From the NCBI GenBank assembly GCA_051010055.1, contig JBPCVY010000287.1:1-20533 (forward strand): 20,533 nt of DNA. The letters run 5' to 3'. Positions 14,127 to 20,533 of the stretch are shown one piece after another; position 1 is the stretch's first letter, and every line of letters starts with the position of its first letter. Under the pieces are notes generated by a model that made no database searches, was not told the DNA's origin, and was given only the letters and a program-made list of their open reading frames with translations. A program made the translations under genes and the position numbers. The DNA comes from CAJQND01 sp051010055. Lineage in GTDB: Bacteria > Pseudomonadota > Alphaproteobacteria > Rhizobiales > CAJQND01.

Positions 14127-15079
14127 ATGTTGATTTCTGAATTTTTCGCCCCGGCATTCGAGGTTAAGTTCGTCTGGAATTGTTTAAAACAGGTTCTGTT
14201 CAAGTTGCGCATTGCAATCAGTTTGGTAGGTTGGCGGCATTTATTAGATGGAAAAAATTTGGATGTTTGTTCCGGCCGGTCATTTTTATTCACCTATTCA
14301 GTCAGAAGAAGAAATTCGCACCTATAGTCACCGGCTTGTGAAACCCCACACATGCCAGGGCTTGAACATGAAGGTTGAAGGACAGTTGGCGCTCGTTGAT
14401 GAGCTTGCCGAATTTTATGACAGCATGCCTTTTGAGGCTCAGAAGAGTGCGATACTTTGACAATCCGAATTTTTCCTATTCCGATGCGATTTTTCTACAC
14501 TGTCTGATGAGGAATGTGCGGCCCAGCCGGATGATTGAAATCGGGTCCGGATATTCGTCCTGCGTCATGCTGGACACAAACGAGCTGTTTTTTGACAACG
14601 CGATTTCAATGAGTTTTGTGGAGCCTTATCCCGAGTTGCTGCTATCGCTGCTGAAAAGCGGGGATGAACAGAACATCGAAGTCCATGCATCCAAGCTGCA
14701 AGACACACCACTTGAAATTTTCGCAAAGTTGGACGCCGGCGACATTTTGTTCATTGATTCATCCCATGTCAGCAAAGCCTTCAGCGATGTAAACACAATC
14801 TTCTTTGAAATTCTGCCCAATCTGAGCGCAGGGGTGTATGTGCACTTCCACGACATATTCGCAAATTTCGAATATCCGCTTGAGTGGCTGCTGCAGGGTA
14901 GGGCGTGGAACTAATCCTATTTACTGCGCGCCTTCTTGTCCTACAATTCTGCATTTGAAATTGTTGCCATGAACAATTTTCTGGCGGAGTATCACGAAGA
15001 AGTGTTGCGCGAAAAACTGCCCCTGTGCCTGAAGAATCCCGGCGGAAGCATTTGGCTTAAAAAGGTATCGGCCGGCTAG
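14127..15079 (+). pseudogene. Broken class I SAM-dependent methyltransferase gene
   Basis: Fragments of one methyltransferase lie in successive frames. From 14248 one frame reads MEKIWMFVPAGHFYSPI up to EFYDSMPFEAQKS and then stops at 14458-14460. The frame shifts by +1 between about 14430 and 14450 and continues RYFDNPNFSYSDAIFLHCL, with the SAM motif MIEIGSGYSS, the DSSH motif and the VHFHDIF motif. A TAA at 14912-14914 follows GRAWN; reading through it in the same frame gives SYLLRAFLSYNSAFEIV and a normal C-terminus (NPGGSIWLKKVSAG) to TAG 15077-15079, so TAA probably replaced GAA. An upstream frame from ATG 14127 may be the true N-terminus, lost by slippage in the six-A run at 14252-14257. 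Sequencing error cannot be excluded for the frameshifts. Confidence 0.8.
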
Positions 15080-15092
15080 CTGTGCCTGCAGC

Positions 15093-17459
15093 CTAGGCAA
15101 TGCGCGTAACGAAGCTGTCGAGAACCTTTTTCCGGCCGCCGGAATCGAAATCGATTGTCAGTTTGTTACCTTCAACCGCCGTGATGTTGCCTGCACCGAA
15201 CTTGTCATGATGTATGCGGTCACCGGCCAGGTATTTCTCCGCATCGGGTTCGCCGGTGGCGACCAGTTCGCCTTCGATTGTCTTGGGTCCTGAGCGCATG
15301 CTGGAACCATCCGCCGCACGGGCCTTTGCCCTTTGCCACCCGGGTGTTGAATAGCCGGATGAAAACGGCTCAACACTGTCGAAGCGGCTCTGCCCGCCGC
15401 CGCTGCCTGCCCCTTGCCAGCCATAGCCGCCGCCATAGGGGGAAAGGTTTTCTGCCACTTCCACGTTCGCCTCCGGCAATTCGTCAACGAACCTGGATGG
15501 CAACGAGTTTTGCCAAAGGGCGTGAATGCGCCGGTTCTGGGCAAATGAAATGACAGCGTTCTGGCGCGCCCGCGTGATGCCCACATAGGCTAAGCGGCGT
15601 TCTTCCTCCAGGCCGGCGCGGCCGTTTTCATCAAGGGAACGCTGGTGGGGGAACAGGCCTTCCTCCCAGCCCGGAAGAAATACCTGGTCAAACTCCAGGC
15701 CCTTTGCCGAGTGCAAGGTCATGAGATTGACCTTTTCTTCCGCATCGCCCCGGTCAGCGTCCATTACGAGCGAAATGTGTTCCAGGAACCCGGCCAGGTT
15801 TTCAAACTCCTCCATTGAGCGGACAAGCTCTTTCAGGTTGTCCAGCTTCCCGGGCGCCTCGGGTGACTTATCGTTTTGCCACATCTCGGTGTAGCCGGAT
15901 TCATCAAGCACCAATTCCGCCAGATCCGTGTGGGAAATCCCATCAATCAGGGAACGCCAGCGGGTGACATTTTCAACATATTGCTTGAGCGACCCGCGCG
16001 GTTTTGGGCCAAGTTCATCTGTTTCGGTTATGGCCCGGGCAGCGCGGAACATGGATGAAGAAAGCCCGCCCGCCAGGGTTCTGATTTTCTTGACGGTCAC
16101 ATCACCAAGCCCGCGTTTTGGCTTGTTGATGATGCGCTCAAAGGCAAGGTCATTGTCGGGCTGAGCAATGAGTTTCAGATAAGCCATGGCGTCGCGAATT
16201 TCCGCGCGTTCATAAAAGCGCGGGCCACCGATGACACGATAGGGCAGGCCAAGGGCAATGAAACGGTCTTCAAACTCGCGCATTTGAAACGAGGCGCGTA
16301 CAAGAATGGCGACCGCATTGAGATTTTGTCCACCACGCTGCAGCTGTTCCAGATCCTCACCAATGGTGCGAGCTTCCTCCTCGCCATCCCAATGGCTGCG
16401 CACCACCACCTTTTCGCCACCATTAATGTCAGTTCGCAAGGTTTTACCGAGGCGGCCTTCATTGTGGGAAATCAGACCAGACGCTGCACCCAGAATATGA
16501 GGTGTGGAGCGGTAATTGGTCTCCAAGCGGATCACCTTGGCGCGTGGAAAGTCTTTCTCAAAGCGCAGAATGTTGTCCACCTCCGCGCCGCGCCAGCCAT
16601 AAATGGACTGGTCATCATCACCGACACAGCAAATATTCCGGTGGCCCTGGGCCAGCAGCCGCAGCCACAAATATTGCGCCACATTGGTGTCCTGATACTC
16701 ATCCACCAGCATGTAGCGAAACTTCTTCTGGTATTGCGCCAAAACGTCCGGGTGTTCCTGGAAGAGCCGCAGACACTCAAGCAAAAGATCGCCGAAGTCT
16801 GCTGCATTCAGAACTTTCAACCGCTGCTGGTATTCGGTGTAAATCTCCACACCCAGCCCGTTGCCATAAGCATGGGCTTCCCCGGTGGGCACTTTGTCCG
16901 GCAACAAGCCGCGGTTCTTCCAGCCGTCAATATGGGCGGCAATCTGGCGGGCCGGCCAGCGCTTTTCATTAATGTTGCGGGCCTGAATGATCTGTTTCAG
17001 AAGGCGGATTTGGTCATCTGTGTCGAGAATGGAAAAACCGGATTTCAAATCAACCATTTCTGCATGGTTGCGCAGGATTTTCACACCAATGGAGTGGAAC
17101 GTGCCAAGCCAGGTCATGCCTTCGACCACACCGCCAATGAGCGCGCCAATGCGGTCTTTCATTTCCCGGGCTGCTTTGTTCGTGAATGTCACCGCAAGAA
17201 TTTGCCCCGGCCAGGCCTGGCCGGTGTTGAGCAGGTGGGCAAGCCGGGTTGTCAGGGCGCGGGTTTTACCGGTGCCAGCGCCGGCCAGCACCAAAACCGG
17301 ACCATCCAGGGTTTCCACCGCAGCACGCTGCTCAGAATTGAGCATGCGAAGATAGGGCGCATCCCCACCTGCTGCAGCCCGCGCAGCGATGCCACCACGG
17401 CGCGGTTCATGGGCCGGCGCCTCTTCAAAATCGTCCAAATCTATGGGTTTGCTGCTCAT
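15093..17459 (-). CDS. uvrD: UvrD/PcrA-type superfamily 1 DNA helicase
   Basis: This is a 788-residue 3'-5' helicase of nucleotide excision and mismatch repair. All SF1A motifs are visible: the Q-motif LNSEQRAAV, Walker A AGAGTGKT (59-66), motif Ib/Ic around TFTNKAAREM, motif II VDEYQDTN (252-259), motif III GDDDQSIYGWRGA, motif IV ETNYRST, motif V LMTLHSAKGLEFDQVFLPG and motif VI EEERRLAYVGITRAR. The C-terminus has the Tudor-like tail of UvrD/PcrA, GDRIHHDKFGAGNITAVEGN. A short acidic N-terminal extension of about 37 residues precedes the core. It converges on the methyltransferase pseudogene with a 13-bp gap and is divergent from the intact methyltransferase gene. PcrA or Rep naming is possible; UvrD is the usual name in alphaproteobacteria. 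Confidence 0.96.
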   Translation of the reverse strand: MSSKPIDLDDFEEAPAHEPRRGGIAARAAAGGDAPYLRMLNSEQRAAVETLDGPVLVLAGAGTGKTRALTTRLAHLLNTGQAWPGQILAVTFTNKAAREMKDRIGALIGGVVEGMTWLGTFHSIGVKILRNHAEMVDLKSGFSILDTDDQIRLLKQIIQARNINEKRWPARQIAAHIDGWKNRGLLPDKVPTGEAHAYGNGLGVEIYTEYQQRLKVLNAADFGDLLLECLRLFQEHPDVLAQYQKKFRYMLVDEYQDTNVAQYLWLRLLAQGHRNICCVGDDDQSIYGWRGAEVDNILRFEKDFPRAKVIRLETNYRSTPHILGAASGLISHNEGRLGKTLRTDINGGEKVVVRSHWDGEEEARTIGEDLEQLQRGGQNLNAVAILVRASFQMREFEDRFIALGLPYRVIGGPRFYERAEIRDAMAYLKLIAQPDNDLAFERIINKPKRGLGDVTVKKIRTLAGGLSSSMFRAARAITETDELGPKPRGSLKQYVENVTRWRSLIDGISHTDLAELVLDESGYTEMWQNDKSPEAPGKLDNLKELVRSMEEFENLAGFLEHISLVMDADRGDAEEKVNLMTLHSAKGLEFDQVFLPGWEEGLFPHQRSLDENGRAGLEEERRLAYVGITRARQNAVISFAQNRRIHALWQNSLPSRFVDELPEANVEVAENLSPYGGGYGWQGAGSGGGQSRFDSVEPFSSGYSTPGWQRAKARAADGSSMRSGPKTIEGELVATGEPDAEKYLAGDRIHHDKFGAGNITAVEGNKLTIDFDSGGRKKVLDSFVTRIA

Positions 17460-17540
17460 TAATTCGGTGGATCACTCGCGATTCGCTTTCGCTTAAGCTT
17501 ATATACCAATTCGCGCACAACAAAACGCTTGGATCAACAT

Positions 17541-18386
17541 ATGCCGGATAAGTCTGACATTTCCCGCAGAGTTGAAAAGATGGGTCTAAGGACCATCAGC
17601 GGTGAAGCCAAGGAAGGCTTTTTTATCCCGTACCGCTATGCGGGCGATGTTTCCGCCACTGTTGATGAATATGTGGCACTGGCGCCCATCTTCCAACAAG
17701 GCGAGGGCGGTTATTCCACATGGCTGGAAAAGGCAGATGCTTTCTATGATGAAATGATGACTTTTGATGGCGGGGATAGAACCGGCGCGCGGTTCAACCA
17801 GTATTGGTGCCCGCGCCTTGATGCAGCGATCCTTTACACCATGGTACGGTCTTTAATGCCTGAACGCATTGTTGAGATAGGGGCAGGCCATTCCACCCGC
17901 TTCATTGCCCGGGCCATTTCAGATGGTGATGGCTCCTGCGACGTTACCGCCGTTGACCCTGCGCCGCGCAAGGAGGTCGATGCGCTTGGGGTGTCGTTCA
18001 TTCCTGAAACCCTGCAAAGTGCCGGCACGAATATTTTCGGCGCGCTTAAGGAAGGCGATTTCCTGTGCGTTGATTCAAGCCACATCCTCATGCCGGGCTC
18101 TGACGTGGACATCATCATCAACCGCGTTCTTCCCACCTTGCCGGCTGGGGCCATTGTCTATTTTCATGACATCTTTTTGCCCAGGCCTTACCCACAAGAC
18201 TGGCATTGGCGTGGTTATAATGAGCAAAATGCTGTTGGCGGATTGCTTCAAGGCGGCTATGAGGTTTTGTTCGCCAGCCATTATGTGGTGAGCGAAATGA
18301 CAGAGCGCTTTGCACAAAGCAAAGTTTCGCAGCTGGCAATATTGCCAGGTGCCCATGAGTGCGGCCTTTGGCTGAGGAAAAGGTAA
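17541..18386 (+). CDS. Class I SAM-dependent methyltransferase, substrate unknown
   Basis: The 281-residue protein has a Rossmann-type methyltransferase core, with motif I RIVEIGAGHSTRFIA (about 109-123), an acidic residue at the end of the next strand (AVDP, about 137-140), DSSH at 178-181 and VYFHDIFLPRPYP near 206-218. DSSH and HDIF are shared with the broken gene at 14127-15079, so both belong to one broad Methyltransf_24-like family, but the rest differs clearly. Start ATG 17541 was chosen over an in-frame TTG at 17529; the ribosome site is weak. Relatives often lie in surface-polysaccharide loci, but no such genes are present here. Chorismate mutase begins 5 nt after its stop, so the two form an operon. 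Confidence 0.88.
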   Translation: MPDKSDISRRVEKMGLRTISGEAKEGFFIPYRYAGDVSATVDEYVALAPIFQQGEGGYSTWLEKADAFYDEMMTFDGGDRTGARFNQYWCPRLDAAILYTMVRSLMPERIVEIGAGHSTRFIARAISDGDGSCDVTAVDPAPRKEVDALGVSFIPETLQSAGTNIFGALKEGDFLCVDSSHILMPGSDVDIIINRVLPTLPAGAIVYFHDIFLPRPYPQDWHWRGYNEQNAVGGLLQGGYEVLFASHYVVSEMTERFAQSKVSQLAILPGAHECGLWLRKR

Positions 18387-18391
18387 CGTAT

Positions 18392-18685
18392 ATGAGCGAC
18401 GACATTCCCGAGCGGTTAGCTGAATTCCGAAAGAGCATTGATAATCTCGATGCTTCACTCATTTATTTGCTGGCCGAGCGGTTTCACCTCACGGAGCAGG
18501 TTGGCGAGTTCAAGAAAAGCCGCGACTTGCCGCCTTCCGACACAACGCGCGAGGCAGAACAGATTGCGCGCCTGCGCGAGCTTGCTACTGAGAGCAACCT
18601 GGACCCAGACTTTGCCGAGCGCGTTATCCGCTTCATCATCGATGAAGTGGTGCGCAATCATGAACGCATCAGAAGCCGCGGGTAG
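18392..18685 (+). CDS. aroQ: Chorismate mutase, AroQ type
   Basis: This 97-residue all-helical enzyme converts chorismate to prephenate for phenylalanine and tyrosine synthesis. Aligned by eye, without gaps, to the E. coli P-protein mutase domain, the active-site residues R13, R30, K41, D50, R53 and E54 correspond to R11, R28, K39, D48, R51 and E52. The position of E. coli Q88 is H90 here, so the residue facing the ether oxygen differs; I cannot tell whether this is usual for the lineage. It is a free-standing domain, with no fused dehydratase or dehydrogenase. The start has an AGGAAAAGG ribosome site. It follows the methyltransferase gene by 5 nt and converges on the cyclase gene. Confidence 0.92.
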   Translation: MSDDIPERLAEFRKSIDNLDASLIYLLAERFHLTEQVGEFKKSRDLPPSDTTREAEQIARLRELATESNLDPDFAERVIRFIIDEVVRNHERIRSRG

Positions 18686-18691
18686 GGCCCT

Positions 18692-19906
18692 CTAGAGGGT
18701 TTGTTCAACCTCCAAAAACCACGTCTTTGCCTTTCCAACGCCCTTGATTGCCTGTGAGGGTGCGCGGACGGATTTGTATTCATCCCCAAGATTTGCGCGG
18801 GTATTGTCGCAAATGTGAATGCGCCCCGGTTGACCATGGCTCTCAAGCCGGGCAGCGAAGTTCACCGTATCGCCCCACACGTCATATGCAAATTTTGCCT
18901 GGCCAATGACACCCGCCAGCACCGGGCCGGTTGCAATGCCAATGCGCAGGTTCAACTTGGCGCCGGTTTCATCAGCAATTTCGTGGCAGGCCTTCAACAT
19001 CCGCACGGCCTGGCCAGCAATCATTTGCGCATGGCGCGGGTTTTCATCGGGAAGGCCGGCAACCGACATATAGGCATCGCCAATGGTTTTGATTTTCTCA
19101 CACCCAAGTTCTGCACCAATCTCGTCAAAGGCAACAAAAAGCCTGTTGAGATAACTAACCACTGTTTCGGCATCGTTGGCGCGGGATAAATCCATAAACC
19201 CGACAATATCGGCAAACAAAACGGTGGTGTTTTCATGCCGTTCGGCAATTGATTGGTGGGGATTGGCCTTCAGGCGTTCGGCAATCACATCCGGCAACAC
19301 ATTGCGCAATAACCGTTCTGAGCGCTCTTCAGCATCGGCAGCCAGCTTGAAGGCATACCAAACCACAACACCGACAATGAGGGTGATTGAACCGGCTGAC
19401 AGAACATAGAGCTGGTCGATGAACCATTGTTCCGGCTGTCGTACCGCATGGCCAGAAAGGAACCAGAAGTGCGCCATGAAATGCATGGCCAGTCCGGCCA
19501 CAACCGTTGCAATGACAAGGCCGAGACGCTTGATGCCAAATACGGCAAAGGCCACTGCGGCAGCCCCCAGATAATTAAGCTGGATGCCGGTTTCCCGGCT
19601 CAAAAACCAGATGAAGAAAAAAATTGAGCAAAAAATCGTCACTGCCAGCACAATGCCGCCGGCAGCAGGCGCAACCCGGTGCCAGAGCGGTATCGCGATG
19701 TAGATGACCGATACGGCGAGATTGCCGATTGCCACCGGCCAAAGGGCGCCGAAATCGTAAAGCGCGTAGGTGAGGGCGTAGCTGAGGGAGGAGAGGGCGG
19801 CGAGATAGCCGGTGATGTTGGTTATGATCAACCGGCGGTGTTCCTCAACGGGCCAGGGCGCAATGCCCGCCCGCGCCATTTTCTGCAAGGTTTCATAAAA
19901 TCCCAT
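18692..19906 (-). CDS. Membrane-bound class III adenylate cyclase
   Basis: The 404-residue protein makes cyclic AMP from ATP. Hydrophobic segments at about 28-50, 55-75, 80-102, 112-124, 126-150 and 167-188 suggest six membrane helices. A short linker (AADAEERSERLLRNVLPDVIAERL) leads to the cytoplasmic catalytic domain. Metal-binding aspartates are D233 (VLFADIVGF) and D277 (KTIGDAYM). K273 and D342 (YDVWGD) are the adenine-specifying pair, which favours ATP over GTP, and N349 and R353 (VNFAARLE) are the transition-state residues. All catalytic residues are present, so it should be active as a homodimer. No recognisable sensor domain besides the membrane part is seen, so the signal is unknown. 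Confidence 0.94.
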   Translation of the reverse strand: MGFYETLQKMARAGIAPWPVEEHRRLIITNITGYLAALSSLSYALTYALYDFGALWPVAIGNLAVSVIYIAIPLWHRVAPAAGGIVLAVTIFCSIFFFIWFLSRETGIQLNYLGAAAVAFAVFGIKRLGLVIATVVAGLAMHFMAHFWFLSGHAVRQPEQWFIDQLYVLSAGSITLIVGVVVWYAFKLAADAEERSERLLRNVLPDVIAERLKANPHQSIAERHENTTVLFADIVGFMDLSRANDAETVVSYLNRLFVAFDEIGAELGCEKIKTIGDAYMSVAGLPDENPRHAQMIAGQAVRMLKACHEIADETGAKLNLRIGIATGPVLAGVIGQAKFAYDVWGDTVNFAARLESHGQPGRIHICDNTRANLGDEYKSVRAPSQAIKGVGKAKTWFLEVEQTL

Positions 19907-20101
19907 AGCCCGAAAGTTCCCGCCCGGCTTCGATCGTTCATTATTGCCGGGTTTACGGAGAGTTCAATGGATACGGACTAGAAGTATTTTTGAAAATTGT
20001 ACCAGTGGTTGTATAAAATAAAGAACAATCTAAAGTTGATTGATGATGGTGAAGTAGCTGTAAGTAAAACAAACTCCATCATCGAAATTTGGAGGCGGGA
20101 A
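19907..20101. other. Intergenic region with a change to AT-rich DNA
   Basis: It holds the upstream region of the cyclase gene. From about 19980 the composition becomes AT-rich. An open frame runs through it from TTG 19997 into the next feature, but has no ATG and no ribosome site until GGAGG at 20091-20095. I see no clear promoter. Confidence 0.3.
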
Positions 20102-20380
20102 TTGAAACCTCGACCTGCTGTCAAATTTATACTTCCGAATCTTGTGTTAACTCGTATCGGAAATTTCTTTGTTTCTGTTCTTAATTCGGGGTTTCAGAAA
20201 GAGTTCGTTATAGCGAAAAAACCGATTGGTATTATAGCTAAAACTGGTGAAGTTTGTCCCGAAAGTGGGGTTTGGGAATCCCAAGATAACCCGTCAACAA
20301 CTGCACCGATTGCAAAAGGCAATCGTATGCCACCTAACAGCAACAAAGCCGTTAGATGGAAGTTAATCCGGTATGCCTAG
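20102..20380 (+). CDS. Small protein with CPESGVW-type C-terminal module, possibly immunity-like
   Basis: The frame is open from 19994 to 20380 without an ATG in its first two thirds. The best start is TTG 20102, placed 6 nt after GGAGG (20091-20095), giving 92 residues; a TTG at 19997 would give 127. The C-terminus reads GEVCPESGVWESQ, then APIAKGNRMPP and VRWKLIRYA. This spacing (GxxCPxSGxW, then A.G..MPP, then W) resembles a small module I associate with immunity-type proteins of polymorphic toxin and type VI secretion systems; I recall the resemblance and have not verified it. The AT-rich composition and poor start suggest either an acquired gene or the truncated end of a longer one. Confidence 0.45.
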   Translation: MKPRPAVKFILPNLVLTRIGNFFVSVLNSGFQKEFVIAKKPIGIIAKTGEVCPESGVWESQDNPSTTAPIAKGNRMPPNSNKAVRWKLIRYA

Positions 20381-20446
20381 TTGCTAATCTGAAGGTTTTC
20401 GTAAGGAAAACTTATCCCCGGTGCCCTGGCTGCCCGTATTCTCCTA

Positions 20447-20533
20447 TCACCATCCGCCATCGGAAAACATGAGACGGCTGTCGTTTCGTGTGGCGGTGAG
20501 GGTGTCCGAAGGCTCTCTGTCCAGTGGTGTCCT
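20447..20533 (-). CDS. Possible C-terminal end of a gene continuing past the window
   Basis: The minus strand is open from the right edge to a TGA at 20447-20449, giving 28 residues that end NDSRLMFSDGGW. GC content is back to that of the main genes. The plus strand is also open from ATG 20469 to the edge, so the strand cannot be decided here. I do not recognise the peptide. Confidence 0.25.
   Translation of the reverse strand, partial: RTPLDREPSDTLTATRNDSRLMFSDGGW

Noticed and set aside
16284..17462. 392-residue plus-strand frame opposite uvrD
   Set aside because: It is the exact complement of conserved helicase motifs and is caused by codon bias in a GC-rich gene.
18688..18704. CCCTCTAGAGGG palindrome after aroQ as a terminator
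   Set aside because: With a loop of four bases the stem is only 4 bp and the T-run is interrupted; it also lies within the end of the cyclase gene. It may still be a weak bidirectional signal.
20391..20423. GTTTTC/GAAAAC hairpin near the right edge as a terminator
   Set aside because: The 6-bp stem has no T-run on either side.
1..20533. tRNA, rRNA, CRISPR, insertion sequence or prophage features
   Set aside because: I scanned for cloverleaf ends, spaced direct repeats, transposase motifs and terminal inverted repeats, and saw none.

Overview
This window reads as chromosomal DNA of an alphaproteobacterium, most likely of the order Hyphomicrobiales (Rhizobiales); I cannot name the genus. The reasons are the block ftsA-ftsZ-bamD-recN-ligA, an FtsZ with a long Pro/Ala/Glu-rich linker, the neighbouring genes for aminopeptidase P, PrmA and UvrD, two small DUF1127-type proteins, GANTC sites and a CtrA-type half-site upstream of ftsZ, and convergent, tightly packed genes.

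Left part (1-7620, all + strand): the 3' end of ftsA, a 411-bp control region, ftsZ with a clear terminator, then bamD, recN and ligA close together. lpxC, which usually lies between ftsZ and bamD in related genomes, is absent here. The block joins cell division, outer-membrane protein assembly and DNA repair/ligation.

Middle (7598-12916): a three-domain Xaa-Pro aminopeptidase (-) overlaps the end of ligA tail to tail. It is followed by two small DUF1127-type genes (+). Each has a TGCATTGCA-type inverted repeat upstream. The first is followed by a hairpin whose loop is a C/U-rich, anti-Shine-Dalgarno-like sequence, and then by a strong terminator. This resembles the DUF1127-linked 'cuckoo'/CcsR small RNAs of Rhodobacter and is the most interesting arrangement in the window. 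Next come prmA (-), a small exported four-cysteine protein (+) and a WYL-like/TerB-like protein (+).

Right-middle (12949-15079): an Rrf2/NsrR-like regulator (-) has all three iron-sulfur cysteines replaced by glycine. Upstream of it lie an operator-like repeat and about 0.9 kb of AT-rich DNA with no recognisable gene. A decayed SAM-dependent methyltransferase gene follows, with one clear frameshift, one likely frameshift and a nonsense codon.

Right end (15093-20533): a UvrD/PcrA helicase (-); an intact methyltransferase of the same broad family in a two-gene operon with chorismate mutase (+); a membrane-bound class III adenylate cyclase (-); an AT-rich short ORF ending in a CPESGVW-type module (+); and about 150 bp at the edge that cannot be resolved. 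I saw no tRNA, rRNA, insertion sequence, CRISPR array or phage gene.
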